Assembly: GCA_946479285.1 (NCBI GenBank)
Contig: CAMLFH010000024.1
Coordinates: 1-64,000, forward strand
Length of the DNA stretch: 64,000 nucleotides
Reading direction: 5' to 3'
Origin: an uncultured Flavobacteriales bacterium
Lineage (GTDB): Bacteria > Bacteroidota > Bacteroidia > Flavobacteriales > Crocinitomicaceae
Numbering within the stretch: the first letter of the stretch is position 1; each line of letters starts with the position of its first letter. The translations under genes were made by a program, and so were the position numbers. Shown here in pieces: positions 43,115 to 53,561 of the stretch. The notes beneath the pieces are model-generated. The model was not told the origin of the DNA. It ran no database searches and saw only the letters and a program-made list of their open reading frames with translations.

Positions 43115-46100
43115 TTATACGCGTTCTACTTTGATCAAAGTATCCGAATCTGCTTCGATATCTGTTGAAAGACCTTCGAATGCATCAGTTGTAATCATTA
43201 AATCAGTTGCCAGCACCTCATCACAAATGAATTGCTTATTTGCCTCTGCAGCCAACTGGATGAATTCGGAAGATTTGAGTGTTAATTTGATCTTATCCGT
43301 TACTTCCAATCCGGAATCTTTTCGCAGATTCTGGATACGGTTCACCAATTCTCTCGCTACACCTTCCATGCGCAATGATTCCGTAATCGTACTGTCTAAA
43401 GCAACAGTCAATCCATTCTCAGAAGCAACCAGCCATCCCGGAATATCTTCCGCACGGATTTCAAAATCACTCAGATCCAGGATAATTTCCTCATCTTCGA
43501 TTATTCCTCTCCAACCTTTGTTGTTCTCAATTTCAGCAATATTATGCTGATCCATTTGTGCGACCAAAGATGCAATGGCTTTCATTTGCTTCCCGTATTT
43601 CGGGCCGATGGTTTTGAAATTTGCTTTAATGGATTTAATAAATACATTGTTCTCGTGAGCCAATAGTTCCAGCTCCTTCACGTTCACTTCCGAAAGTATC
43701 AATTCCTGGACATGCTGAATGTTCGCAGCGAAATGATTATCCAGAACCGGAACCATGATTTTTTGAAGCGGCTGGCGCACACGGATCTTCTCTTTCGCAC
43801 GCAAAGCCAGCACCAAAGAAGAAACATTCTGAGCAATTTCCATTTGAGCTTCCAACTCCAAATCGATCAGATCTGCATTGGATTTCGGGAAGAAAGCCAA
43901 ATGAACCGAGTTCACCGGATGACGGCCTGAAAGCGCATTCAAATCCGAGAATAACTGGTCCAAATAGAACGGAGCAATCGGTGAGCCCATAATAGCAACT
44001 GCTTCCAAACAAGTGTACAACGTTTGGTAAGCCGAGATTTTATCTGCTTCGTAATCACCTTTCCAGAATCGTCTGCGGCAAAGACGTACGTACCAATTCG
44101 ACAATTGATCCGAAACGAAATCCTGGATTAAACGACCTGCTTTTGTAGGTTCGAAAGAAGCATAAGCTTCATCTACCTGTGCAATCAGTGAATTCAATTT
44201 CGACAAGATCCAACGGTCAATTTCCGGGCGTTCTTCCAATGGAATTTCAGCTTCCGAATAGTTAAATCCGTCAATATTCGCGTACAATGCAAAAAACGAA
44301 TAGGTATTGTAAAGCGTCCCGAAGAACTTGCGCTGCACTTCCGTAATTCCTTCCGCATCAAACTTCAGGTTGTCCCAGGGTTGTGCATTCGTAATCATGT
44401 ACCAGCGCGTTGCATCCGGACCGTATTTCGACAATGTTTCAAACGGATCAACTGCATTTCCTAATCGCTTGGACATCTTCTGTCCGTTCTTATCCAGGAC
44501 CAGTCCGTTGGAAACGACATTTTTGTATGCCACTGAATCAAAACACATCGTAGCAATTGCATGCAAAGTATAGAACCACCCACGCGTTTGGTCCACTCCT
44601 TCTGCAATGAAATCAGCCGGATAAGATTTGTTATTGTCAATCAATTCCTTATTCTCGAACGGATAATGCCATTGTGCATACGGCATTGCACCGGAATCAA
44701 ACCACACATCGATCAAATCACTTTCGCGTTTCATCCCTTTTCCTGAAGGTGAAACCAGTGTGATCTCGTCTACGTAATTTTTATGCAGATCGATCTGACC
44801 GTAATTCTCTTTTGAGAAATTATTCGGTTTGAATGCTTCCAATGGGTTCGCTGTCATCAAACCGGCTGCAACTGCTTTGTCACATTCCGCTTTCAATTGT
44901 TCAACAGATGAAATACAAACGCGCTCGTCACCGTCTTCCGTAGACCAGATCGGAATCGGAATTCCCCAATAACGTGAACGGGACAAGTTCCAGTCGTTGG
45001 CATTTTTCAGCCATTCACCAAAACGACCTGTTCCCGTAGAAGCTGGTTTCCAGTTGATTGTATTATTTAATGCAATCATGCGATCTTTGACATTGGTTAC
45101 CTTGATAAACCAGGAATCCAGCGGATAATACAACACCGATTTATCCGTTCTCCAGCAATGCGGGTAACTGTGTTCGTATTTTTCGATCTTAAATGCTTTG
45201 TTCTCAATCTTCAGTTTCAAAGCAATGCGCTCATCCACCGACATGTATGCTTTCAAATCCGGGATTACAGACTTCAAGCCTTCTTTCTGCTTATGGAATT
45301 CCGTTTCGGTTTCTTCATCCGTCAGGTAATCCGCTTTCACATATTCACCAGCCAATCCGAAAAGGGAATCAGCAACTTCCGGGCGGAAACGACCTCTCAA
45401 ATCCACTAATGGGACCGGAACACCTTTATCGTCCAGTACCAGCATTGCAGGAACCCCAGATTCAGTTGCAACACGAGCATCATCCGCACCAAAAGTAGGC
45501 GCAATGTGTACGATCCCCGTACCATCTGAAGTAGTCACGAAATCTCCGGAGATTACACGGAAAGCCTGGTCTGCATTTTCAAACGGCAGAGCTCCCGGCA
45601 ACAATTGTTCGTAACGGATTCCGACCAGGTCAGAACCTTTGCATTCGCCAAGGATCAAAAACGGGATATTCTTCCCTGATTTATCGTATCCTTCCAATCC
45701 CGATTCATCTTCAACAGGAACAAACCCTTTTCCGAAATGGTTTTTCACCAAATCTTTCGCTAAAACAACCTGAACCGGTTCATGCGTGTATTGATTGAAG
45801 GTTGAAACCAACACATAATCGATCTTTGGTCCAACGCATAATGCGGTGTTGGAAGAAAGTGTCCAGGGAGTTGTGGTCCATGCCAAAAAGAAAGAATTAT
45901 CCGGGAAAGTTCCTCCCCCCTGCCCTCCTCCAAAGGGGGAGTTGGATCCGTCTGCAATCTTAAATTGCGCAACAACCGTCGTATCTTTCACATCGCGGTA
46001 GCAGCCCGGCTGGTTCAATTCGTGGGAAGATAAACCGGTTCCTGCCATCGGTGAATACGGTTGGATGGTATAGCCCTTGTACATCAAGTTTTTCTCATAC

Positions 46101-46603
46101 AACTGGCCCAATAACCACCAAACGGATTCCATGTATTTGGGATCATAAGTGATATACGGATCTTCCATATCCACCCAATAACCCATTTCTTCCGTCAATC
46201 GGTTCCAGATATCCGTGTAGCGCATGACTGCTTCACGACACGCTTTATTGTAATCGTCTACCGAGATTTTCTTCCCGATATCTTCTTTGGTAATTCCGAG
46301 TTCTTTTTCCACCCCCAATTCTACAGGAAGACCGTGTGTATCCCATCCGGCTTTACGCTTTACCTGTTTTCCTTTCAGTGTTTGGTAGCGGCAGAAAATA
46401 TCTTTAATCGAGCGAGCCATTACGTGGTGAATTCCCGGCAAACCATTTGCTGATGGCGGCCCTTCAAAGAAAACAAACGGCTCAGCTCCTTCTCTTGTTG
46501 AGATGGAAGCTTCAAAAACGCGCTCATTTTTCCACTTTTCAAGAACTGACTGCGCAACGTTCGGCAGATTCAATCCTGTATACTCATTATACTTCTGACT
46601 CAT
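43115..46603 (-). CDS. ileS: Isoleucine--tRNA ligase with an inserted palindrome-encoded peptide
   Basis: 1162 residues, the full length for bacterial class I IleRS. HIGH-like GIHH near 50-53, KMSKR near 685, editing domain between and anticodon-binding region after about 720. ATG 46603 gives the usual MSQKYNEY start. Near residue 220 the conserved run before FFLAWTTTPWTL contains an extra Gly/Pro-rich segment (NSPFGGGQGGGTFPDN), which coincides exactly with a DNA palindrome. Otherwise the gene looks intact and essential, so the insert is presumably tolerated on a loop. Confidence 0.95.
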   Translation of the reverse strand: MSQKYNEYTGLNLPNVAQSVLEKWKNERVFEASISTREGAEPFVFFEGPPSANGLPGIHHVMARSIKDIFCRYQTLKGKQVKRKAGWDTHGLPVELGVEKELGITKEDIGKKISVDDYNKACREAVMRYTDIWNRLTEEMGYWVDMEDPYITYDPKYMESVWWLLGQLYEKNLMYKGYTIQPYSPMAGTGLSSHELNQPGCYRDVKDTTVVAQFKIADGSNSPFGGGQGGGTFPDNSFFLAWTTTPWTLSSNTALCVGPKIDYVLVSTFNQYTHEPVQVVLAKDLVKNHFGKGFVPVEDESGLEGYDKSGKNIPFLILGECKGSDLVGIRYEQLLPGALPFENADQAFRVISGDFVTTSDGTGIVHIAPTFGADDARVATESGVPAMLVLDDKGVPVPLVDLRGRFRPEVADSLFGLAGEYVKADYLTDEETETEFHKQKEGLKSVIPDLKAYMSVDERIALKLKIENKAFKIEKYEHSYPHCWRTDKSVLYYPLDSWFIKVTNVKDRMIALNNTINWKPASTGTGRFGEWLKNANDWNLSRSRYWGIPIPIWSTEDGDERVCISSVEQLKAECDKAVAAGLMTANPLEAFKPNNFSKENYGQIDLHKNYVDEITLVSPSGKGMKRESDLIDVWFDSGAMPYAQWHYPFENKELIDNNKSYPADFIAEGVDQTRGWFYTLHAIATMCFDSVAYKNVVSNGLVLDKNGQKMSKRLGNAVDPFETLSKYGPDATRWYMITNAQPWDNLKFDAEGITEVQRKFFGTLYNTYSFFALYANIDGFNYSEAEIPLEERPEIDRWILSKLNSLIAQVDEAYASFEPTKAGRLIQDFVSDQLSNWYVRLCRRRFWKGDYEADKISAYQTLYTCLEAVAIMGSPIAPFYLDQLFSDLNALSGRHPVNSVHLAFFPKSNADLIDLELEAQMEIAQNVSSLVLALRAKEKIRVRQPLQKIMVPVLDNHFAANIQHVQELILSEVNVKELELLAHENNVFIKSIKANFKTIGPKYGKQMKAIASLVAQMDQHNIAEIENNKGWRGIIEDEEIILDLSDFEIRAEDIPGWLVASENGLTVALDSTITESLRMEGVARELVNRIQNLRKDSGLEVTDKIKLTLKSSEFIQLAAEANKQFICDEVLATDLMITTDAFEGLSTDIEADSDTLIKVERV
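45913..45941. repeat. GC-rich palindromic element inserted in ileS
   Basis: CTCCCCCCTGCCCTCCTCC with the facing AAAGGGGGAG half forms a G/C-rich dyad. Such short palindromes are dispersed in many Bacteroidota genomes, usually between genes; here it lies in frame inside a conserved enzyme and supplies its own glycine-rich peptide. Confidence 0.7.
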
Positions 46604-46998
46604 AATCTTTAAATCGATTAAAGGGATTTTTGAAAACAGATGCAAAGTTACTAATTTCCTGTCTATTTCGGACTATCAGTCAATGTACTAATCAAGTCAG
46701 AAATGAGAAATGAATCAACCAAAAGCAGGTTTTAATATCTAGTGATTTAAACTTGGTTTTGCAGACAGACATTTCAAGTATGACCGGGTTTTCCATCTAT
46801 AGATATATCGGTATAACATTTCTTGTCTTTGTCCTGCTGATTGGAAGTGCAGGCGAATTTTTTGGAATATCCGAAATTAATCGCTGCAACGCTCATAGGA
46901 TTTCTATTCGGACCTTTTTTAAAATTTCGGAAGACCAGCTAACTGATTCTCATACTTAAAATGTCAGATTTCAATTATTTATAATTACTTTCGCTTTA
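46604..46998. other. Noncoding gap between ileS and the sigma factor
   Basis: About 395 bases without a convincing gene. An open frame at 46753-46959 reads as a short hydrophobic stretch but has no ATG start or family. No repeat or hairpin stands out; a promoter for the sigma operon must lie here but I cannot place it. Confidence 0.5.
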
Positions 46999-47553
46999 TT
47001 GGATTCATTGAATAACATAGAGATTAATGCATTAGTTGCTAAGGTGAAAACCGGTGATCAAAATGCTTTTGCGGACGTATACGATCGCTATTGCGGGGCA
47101 ATTAACGGTGTCATTAATCGGTTTATTACGGATGGGGATATCGCCCAGGATGTACTCCAGGACACCTTTATCAAAGTTTGGAAAAACATCCAATTATACG
47201 ATGATACAAAAGGCAGTTTTTTCACCTGGATGCTCAATATTGCTCGCAATACGTCGATTGATGCACTGCGAAAATTAAAAAAAGAATCGAAGGCTGAAAT
47301 CCAAATTCTTGAAACCACCGTAAGTAGTTCGACAACAGTTCAACAGAATGTGAGTACCATCGGATTAAGACAATTGGTAGATCGCCTTCCTGCTGAGCAA
47401 CAGACAATGATTGAATACTTATACTTCAAAGGGTATACGCAACAAGAAGTAGCAGATGAGCTGGAACTTCCGCTCGGAACTGTGAAAACCCGTTCGCGTG
47501 CTGCCATGGCGGAGTTGAGAAAATGGTTTACACTATTGATATTGTGGATATAA
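46999..47553 (+). CDS. ECF RNA polymerase sigma factor
   Basis: 184 residues with sigma region 2 (about 20-85, DRYCGAINGVINRF ... QDTFIKVWKN) and region 4 (about 125-175, PAEQQTMIEYLYFKGYTQQEVADEL shortened here), no region 3. TTG start at 46999; no ATG fits. Its 3' end overlaps the next gene by 31 bases. It should direct a small regulon, itself probably included, and is controlled by the anti-sigma factor that follows. Confidence 0.9.
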   Translation: MDSLNNIEINALVAKVKTGDQNAFADVYDRYCGAINGVINRFITDGDIAQDVLQDTFIKVWKNIQLYDDTKGSFFTWMLNIARNTSIDALRKLKKESKAEIQILETTVSSSTTVQQNVSTIGLRQLVDRLPAEQQTMIEYLYFKGYTQQEVADELELPLGTVKTRSRAAMAELRKWFTLLILWI

Positions 47554-48386
47554 ACGAATACATAGCGTCAGGAATTTTGGAGTCGGTAACACTCGGTCTT
47601 GCTTCCCCACAGGAAGTACAGGAAGTGGAATGCCTCTCTAAAATCTACCCGGAGATCCGGGCTGAGTTTGTTCGCATTCAAAAAAGCTTCGAGGATATGA
47701 TGCTTGAAAGTGCCCAGGCACCTGATCCGTCTATCCGTGCTTCTTTGCTAAAGACAATTGCCGAAACTCCGCAGGAAAAAGCTCCTGAGAAAAAGTCCGA
47801 AGCAAAAATTGTGTCTTTGAATACAGCTCCGGAAGTAAAAGGCGTGAGCCCCATGTGGAAAATGATGGCGGCAGCCTCCATAATCCTGACAATTGGAGTG
47901 AGTGCACTTTGGTACAATTCCAATAGCGAGGTAAAACGCATGGATAACGCGATGGCTTCCATGAAAAAAGCCCAGCAGAAGAATGAGCAGGTTCTACAGG
48001 CTATGACTTTGGAAAAAGATCATTTACAAACGGTACAGGAAGTTTTGGCTGAACAAAGCACGCGCACAGTAATGATGAGCGGAACAGACATGGAGCCCAC
48101 TGCTTCCGTGAAAGTAATGTGGAGCAAGGACATGAAGAAAGCCGTGATGCATGCCGAAAAAATTACTCCACCACCCGCAAACATGCAATACCAATTGTGG
48201 GTAATTGCTGATGGGAAACCGGTTTCTGTAGGTCTCTTCACTTACGATGAAGTGGAACAAATGACCGAACCATTTGATGTAAATGCGCAAAACATTACTG
48301 CTTTCGCCATTACATTGGAGAAAATGGGCGGAAGTCCTACACCTACCATGGAGAAAATGGTAGTGATGGGACCTATTAACGCATAA
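47523..48386 (+). CDS. Anti-sigma factor, RskA family
   Basis: 287 residues: N-terminal anti-sigma region (about 1-80), a single membrane segment about 110-130 (WKMMAAASIILTIGVSALWY) and a C-terminal RskA domain outside (NMQYQLWVIADGKPVSVGLF, FAITLEKMGGSPTP). RskA proteins hold an ECF sigma factor at the membrane and release it on proteolysis. Overlap with the sigma gene fixes the pairing. Confidence 0.9.
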   Translation: MVYTIDIVDINEYIASGILESVTLGLASPQEVQEVECLSKIYPEIRAEFVRIQKSFEDMMLESAQAPDPSIRASLLKTIAETPQEKAPEKKSEAKIVSLNTAPEVKGVSPMWKMMAAASIILTIGVSALWYNSNSEVKRMDNAMASMKKAQQKNEQVLQAMTLEKDHLQTVQEVLAEQSTRTVMMSGTDMEPTASVKVMWSKDMKKAVMHAEKITPPPANMQYQLWVIADGKPVSVGLFTYDEVEQMTEPFDVNAQNITAFAITLEKMGGSPTPTMEKMVVMGPINA

Positions 48387-48408
48387 TCAATTGATTTTAA
48401 TAGTTAAT

Positions 48409-48447
48409 CAGTAGGGGGCGAAAATTTTTCGCCCCCTACTGATTTTT
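48409..48447 (+). terminator. Strong hairpin terminator after the anti-sigma gene
   Basis: CAGTAGGGGGCGAAAA (48409-48424) and TTTTCGCCCCCTACTG (48426-48441) are perfect 16-bp arms around one T, followed by ATTTTTT. A sister hairpin with GTAGGGGAGAAAA arms occurs at 53513. Confidence 0.8.
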
Positions 48448-48484
48448 TGCATTTTGTATTCACCATTTTGAATTAAATTTGATC

Positions 48485-49378
48485 ATGATTTGTCCTCCGA
48501 AATTGGTTCCCGGCGATACGATTGCACTGGTTTCTCCTGCAAAGGCCATTGAACCTGCACACATTGAATTTGCACGGAACTATTTCGAGTTGCACGGATT
48601 TAAAGTATTGGTTGGTTCAAATGCCGCGAATGAATACCGTTATTTTTCAGGGACGGATGCAGAACGCGCCGGTGATCTGCAATGGGCTATCGATCACCCT
48701 GAAGTAAAAGCCATTGTCTGCAACAGAGGTGGTTATGGTGCTATTCGTTTGTTCGACACCGTAAACTGGGCAAACCTGCTCCGCGAACCAAAATGGATCC
48801 TGGGTTTTTCGGATATTACCAATTTTCATTGTTTGGGCCTGAAACTGGGAATCGAAAGTGCACATACCAGCATGCCTTTAAATTTTCAGGAAAACACGAC
48901 CGCATCATTGGATTCCATTCTGAATGTACTCCAGGGAAAACCCAATGAATACAACTGGCAGGTCAATGCCACCAACAAAATCGGATCAGCAAACGGAACT
49001 GTAGTTGGCGGAAATCTTTCTATTCTCTACGCGCTGTTGGGAACGCCTTATTCCCCTGTTTATGATGACACGATACTGTTTATTGAAGATGTTGGCGAGC
49101 AAGTCTATCACTTAGACCGCATGCTTTGGGCATTTCGGTTTGCAGGCGTATTTGACCGTATTTCCGGATTAATTGTAGGTGGAATGACCGAACTAAAGGA
49201 TACCGCAACTCCAACCGGGTGGACCGTGGAAGAATTGATCCTGGAACATACCAAATACCGTTCATTTCCCATTGCCTTTGATGCACCTGTTGGGCATATA
49301 AATGATAATCGCGCTTTTATTTGCGGGCGGAAAGCCACATTTACGGTTTCGGAAAACCACATTTCTTTCATCCAATAG
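48485..49378 (+). CDS. LD-carboxypeptidase (peptidase S66, MccF/LdcA-like)
   Basis: 297 residues from ATG 48485 (a TTG two codons earlier is possible). Catalytic Ser sits in GFSDIT (about 105-110), with the later IEDVGEQVYHLDRML and GHINDN segments supplying the Glu and His of the S66 triad. The family cleaves the tetrapeptide LD bond in peptidoglycan recycling or confers microcin C7 immunity. No signal peptide, so cytoplasmic. Length matches LdcA. Confidence 0.85.
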   Translation: MICPPKLVPGDTIALVSPAKAIEPAHIEFARNYFELHGFKVLVGSNAANEYRYFSGTDAERAGDLQWAIDHPEVKAIVCNRGGYGAIRLFDTVNWANLLREPKWILGFSDITNFHCLGLKLGIESAHTSMPLNFQENTTASLDSILNVLQGKPNEYNWQVNATNKIGSANGTVVGGNLSILYALLGTPYSPVYDDTILFIEDVGEQVYHLDRMLWAFRFAGVFDRISGLIVGGMTELKDTATPTGWTVEELILEHTKYRSFPIAFDAPVGHINDNRAFICGRKATFTVSENHISFIQ

Positions 49379-49448
49379 GAAATATTTCTTAGTTGGTACT
49401 GTTTTTGCTTCATCCTGTTCTGTATTTTTGCACTTACGAAATTGACTT

Positions 49449-50108
49449 ATGCGTATTTTTCTAATTGGGTTTCTGGTTCTTATACTTTCCTCGTGTGTCG
49501 ACATTTGGGACGATATTACCCTTCATGCTAACGGATCGGGTACCTACAAGTATACCATCAACATGAGCGCGAGTAAAGTCAAGATCAATTCGATCCTTGC
49601 ACTGGACAGCGTTGATGGCAAACGCATTCCAAAAATTCCGGAAATCAAGGAAAAAATTGAATTCTATAGAAATAAACTGGAAGAAAAGGAAGGCATCTCG
49701 AATGTTCGGATCGAATCCAATTATGACGACTTCATTTTTAAGATTTACATTGATTTCGAATCCGTTTCAGATTTACAAGAGGCTATTCGGGAAATTATCA
49801 AAGAAGAGGTCAAAGACAAAAACGATCCTGCTTTGGATGAAAACTGGCTCACTTGGGATGGGAAAACACTGACACGTGTTGTCCCCAATTTTCAGGCGGT
49901 CATCCAAAAAATGAAAGCTGAGGATCAGGAAAAACTGAAAAAAGGAAAATATACCTGTGTTTCCCGTTTTGATAAACCCATTGCAAAATGTGACAATCCG
50001 CAGGCGAAAATATCTCCGACGAAAGTGGCTGGTTTGATCGAAGCCAATACCTTTTCTGTGGGTACAAATCCTTCAATCCTGAAAAGTACCTTTGTGGTCA
50101 CGAACTAG
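49449..50108 (+). CDS. Lipoprotein of unknown function
   Basis: 219 residues. Lipobox LSSC with Cys16, then a beta-rich domain with Gly/Thr-rich start and a helical, Lys/Glu-rich middle (KEKIEFYRNKLEEKE). No family recognised. It precedes the DUF4836-like pair by 133 bases and could belong with it, but this is not certain. Confidence 0.6.
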   Translation: MRIFLIGFLVLILSSCVDIWDDITLHANGSGTYKYTINMSASKVKINSILALDSVDGKRIPKIPEIKEKIEFYRNKLEEKEGISNVRIESNYDDFIFKIYIDFESVSDLQEAIREIIKEEVKDKNDPALDENWLTWDGKTLTRVVPNFQAVIQKMKAEDQEKLKKGKYTCVSRFDKPIAKCDNPQAKISPTKVAGLIEANTFSVGTNPSILKSTFVVTN

Positions 50109-50241
50109 TTTCCGCAGATTGCTCAAAAAAGGTTTCATTTTAACACAAGTTATCAACCAAATACCGGTTGATAAACCAAATAGCCGTTTCAATTCAAAAA
50201 ATGATTTTACTTTCGTGTAGAATCCGTTCATTCATTCATTT

Positions 50242-52140
50242 ATGAAAATTAAAATCTTAATTCCGATTACCCTTGTGGGAGCAATTTCATGGGGGCAGAA
50301 ATCAGAAGATATTATTCCTAAAGATGCCGTTACTGTCTTTAGTTTGAATAATATTACCATCCTTCAAAAGGTATCTATGGACGAACTGGTTTCTTATGAT
50401 TTCATGACTGAACTGCAGTCTGAATTATTTGATGGGTCCACACAAGGGAAAACTCTGAAAGATGCCGGAATTGATTTCAATCAGAAGATGAATATTTTCT
50501 ACGGAAAGAATCCTGAGTTTGAGATCTCCGGATTTACTTTCGGGATCAGCGACAAGGAAAAATTATTCAGTGTTTTTGATGATTTTGACCGCAAAGAAAG
50601 CCTGGTAGCAGGAACGGAATACTACAACAACTATTTCAATCATCTGATGATCCAGGGAAATGTAGGACTATTGATCCGAGTGGATACTGACCAGGGGAAA
50701 TTAACTGAGATCACGGATTCTATTTGGATTTCCAGAGGATTTGAACTTCCATGGATGGAAGACGAATACTACGATGAGGAGCAAATGGATACCTACGATG
50801 AAGAAGAACTAACGGATGATGATCCAACCATGAACGAAGAAGGTGATGAAGTGGAAGAGATCATTGAAGAAGAAGTGGATGAAACTCCAATCGCTGTGGA
50901 TGAAACAAGCGATTTGTTCAAAAACTATTACGAATTACGAGACAGCATAGAATCGGAATATTCCCGGAAGCGTTTGCTGCTTATCACCGAAGAGCTTTTT
51001 GCACAGAAAATCAATCTGAAAGGGGAAGATGCGCGCCTTGCGGCTCAGCTGACACATACTTCCGACGGGATTTTCTACCTGGATAACAGCCGCAATTTTA
51101 AAAACACTAACAGCTTGTTTTATTTGCAGGCAATGTTCCCGGAACTGTATCATGATTTGAACGATTTATATACCGGGAACGTGATGCTGGGTGATATCGT
51201 ATTGAACGCAAAATCTATTGATCTGAAAGTAGAAGCAAACTACGGCGATGGATTAGGAAGCATTTACGAAGAACTGAACAGTGCTAAGTTCGATAAAAAC
51301 GTATTGAAATACATTCCAAAGAATAACACCGGTTTCTTCACCTATAAAATCGACCTGAAAAAAGGATACGAAAAGGCCTATGAAGTAATTATGCCCATCC
51401 TGAGCGAAGAAAAGAATGCACGTATCTCCGCCAATGTATTGACCATTGAATTGCTGAATGATTTCATCAACACAGATGAAGTTTTCAATACTTACAAAGG
51501 AAGTATGTTCGGCACTTTCAACGGAATCAAGCGCGTGAAAACAAAACGTGTGGAGTTTTTCTACGACGAAGAAACGTTTGAGTACGGAGAGAAAGAGATC
51601 GAAGCGGAAGAAGACATGCCGATCTTTACTTTAGGGTTTACAACAGGCAGACCTGACATTCCGAACAAGATCTTGAAGCACATGGCACGCATTACTTCCC
51701 AATTCAAGAATATGGGCGATTATTGGGTCTATGAAGAGGCGATCCTCAACTCCGTTCCATTGTACATGATCAATAAGAACGGTTTGTTCATTTTCACCAA
51801 TGACGAAGATTTGGCAAAGAACCATTCCAACGGATACGGAACAGAAGCAATTTCCGGAACGCAGGCAAAAAATGCGGCGAAAAGCGGATCAATGTATGCA
51901 TACATGAACCTGGGAGACATGATCAGCCGTTTGCCGGAAACAATCCTGAACGATCATCGTTTTGATGTATTGGCTTCTATGAAAGGCAAAAAAGGAGAAG
52001 TGGAAGTGACTTCTACCAAAACTACCCGTCAGAAAACAACTTATAATTTGACTTACAGTTTTGACGGAACGTTCGACAATGCAGGAAAATACTTGTTGGA
52101 TTTAGTAAACACAGCTTACCTGGTCTCTACGACACGTTAA
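50242..52140 (+). CDS. DUF4836-like secreted protein
   Basis: 632 residues. Signal peptide to about 19, then a DUF4836-like body whose recurring D/E-rich stretch near 175-210 (DEEQMDTYDEEEL shortened) is probably a calcium- or flexibility-rich linker. DUF4836 proteins occur in many Bacteroidota and have no assigned function. Likely periplasmic or surface. It is 3 bases upstream of the next gene. Confidence 0.65.
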   Translation: MKIKILIPITLVGAISWGQKSEDIIPKDAVTVFSLNNITILQKVSMDELVSYDFMTELQSELFDGSTQGKTLKDAGIDFNQKMNIFYGKNPEFEISGFTFGISDKEKLFSVFDDFDRKESLVAGTEYYNNYFNHLMIQGNVGLLIRVDTDQGKLTEITDSIWISRGFELPWMEDEYYDEEQMDTYDEEELTDDDPTMNEEGDEVEEIIEEEVDETPIAVDETSDLFKNYYELRDSIESEYSRKRLLLITEELFAQKINLKGEDARLAAQLTHTSDGIFYLDNSRNFKNTNSLFYLQAMFPELYHDLNDLYTGNVMLGDIVLNAKSIDLKVEANYGDGLGSIYEELNSAKFDKNVLKYIPKNNTGFFTYKIDLKKGYEKAYEVIMPILSEEKNARISANVLTIELLNDFINTDEVFNTYKGSMFGTFNGIKRVKTKRVEFFYDEETFEYGEKEIEAEEDMPIFTLGFTTGRPDIPNKILKHMARITSQFKNMGDYWVYEEAILNSVPLYMINKNGLFIFTNDEDLAKNHSNGYGTEAISGTQAKNAAKSGSMYAYMNLGDMISRLPETILNDHRFDVLASMKGKKGEVEVTSTKTTRQKTTYNLTYSFDGTFDNAGKYLLDLVNTAYLVSTTR

Positions 52141-52143
52141 AAA

Positions 52144-53490
52144 ATGAAAGCAGAAGGAGTTGGAAATAAGGTTATGTTAATCGCCTTGCTGTGCGCAGCA
52201 TTGGCACTCTTTCTATACATGCGTCCGAAATTATTTGCTCCGGATCCACCGCCAGGTCTTTTGGACCGCCTTCCGGAAAGTGAGATCGTTGGACGCTATA
52301 ATTTATTGAACATCGCACGGGAAACGAATTCCATGATGTTTAAGAACAAAGTTCCTTTCCGGGAATACATGACTTATGATTTCTTGCTTGGTCAGGCAAA
52401 AGGAATTGGGATAGATATTCAAAGTACCGGTTATTTCTTTTCCAACGGAGAAGATGAATGGGGAACTTTCGTAACAGTAATGGACAGTTCCAAAATCCAA
52501 AACGGATTGAATCGACTGGAACAATACATTCACATTTCCGACACCATTATTTACAATCGAAAAGTAAAGAAGATCAAGGATCTTGGGCTTTACATTTTTT
52601 ACGACAAGAACTACCTGCTCGTTTACAAAGGAACGAATATCAAGAGACGCTTGGGAAAAGCCATTTTCGCCCACGAAGGAGATATTGAAACTTCCTGGGA
52701 AAAATTCCTGAAGCACCCAATTTTTAAAGAGGAAGACATTGTGCTTTATTCGCGTTCTCCAAGATTAAGAAAATTCGGATTGGATTATGTGCTTTGCGCT
52801 CACGACAGCGATTCGTTGAACATCAAACTCAAAACCTACGTTCATTCCATAAAACCTTTGAAAATAAAGGAGAAGAAAGCAGGAATGAGTTTTGAGCGCG
52901 GTAAAAATTCTACCAAAGCGCTGGATATACACTTAAATATTTCCGAATTCAAAAAAGACCCGAATGATCCGCTTTATAAATGGATTGTTGGTTTGGGGAA
53001 GAAAGTCAGTTTCCCAACAGCGGCTTTCTTTGATGCCTGGGACGGAGATCTGTCTTTCCAGGAAGGCGGAACACAAATTATCAATGAAGAAGTGGTTGAA
53101 ATGACTTACGATGAGGAATTTAACCAGATTGAAACGCGTAAAATCAACAAAGTTGCGGTACCCGGATATTCTTTCATGTTTTCAGTTAACAAAAACGGAC
53201 AAAAACTGGTTGCGGCGCTCTTTTCCAAAGGAATTGTAACCAAACAGGGAAAATATTACCACTTTTTGTTTTCACCGCCATTGAATTTGAATATTCTTCC
53301 AAAGAGCATCAGCGCTTACACTGCGGGGAAATCGCCGAAAGTAACTACCAGTGCATCCTGCAGCGGTTTGTGGAATTACAGGGGAACAGATATGCTCTTC
53401 CGGATTGATTCCCTGAAGCGGAAGGAAATCTATGGCTCATTGGAATTTGAAGTGGCAGGTTTTCTGAAAAGAGGAAAGATTAAGCGATAA
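52144..53490 (+). CDS. DUF4836-like partner protein with N-terminal anchor
   Basis: 448 residues. One membrane segment at about 7-24 (VMLIALLCAALALFLYM), then a body related in style to the gene before it, with LPESEIVGRYNL near 40 resembling the opening of DUF4836. Gap of 3 bases, so it is in the same operon. Function unknown. Confidence 0.6.
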   Translation: MKAEGVGNKVMLIALLCAALALFLYMRPKLFAPDPPPGLLDRLPESEIVGRYNLLNIARETNSMMFKNKVPFREYMTYDFLLGQAKGIGIDIQSTGYFFSNGEDEWGTFVTVMDSSKIQNGLNRLEQYIHISDTIIYNRKVKKIKDLGLYIFYDKNYLLVYKGTNIKRRLGKAIFAHEGDIETSWEKFLKHPIFKEEDIVLYSRSPRLRKFGLDYVLCAHDSDSLNIKLKTYVHSIKPLKIKEKKAGMSFERGKNSTKALDIHLNISEFKKDPNDPLYKWIVGLGKKVSFPTAAFFDAWDGDLSFQEGGTQIINEEVVEMTYDEEFNQIETRKINKVAVPGYSFMFSVNKNGQKLVAALFSKGIVTKQGKYYHFLFSPPLNLNILPKSISAYTAGKSPKVTTSASCSGLWNYRGTDMLFRIDSLKRKEIYGSLEFEVAGFLKRGKIKR

Positions 53491-53512
53491 AATCGATATT
53501 ATAATTATACCA

Positions 53513-53540
53513 GTAGGGGAGAAAAATTTTTCTCCCCTAC
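53513..53540 (+). terminator. Bidirectional hairpin between convergent genes
   Basis: GTAGGGGAGAAAA (53513-53525) and TTTTCTCCCCTAC (53528-53540) pair perfectly. A runs and T runs in the arms serve both directions, and genes end on either side (53490 and 53562). Confidence 0.7.
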
Positions 53541-53561
53541 CTGCTGTTTATCAATTTTCAA

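Noticed and set aside
46753..46959. 68-codon frame between ileS and the sigma factor
   Set aside because: It begins at a TTG, with no recognisable family and weak codon pattern; only one hydrophobic stretch.
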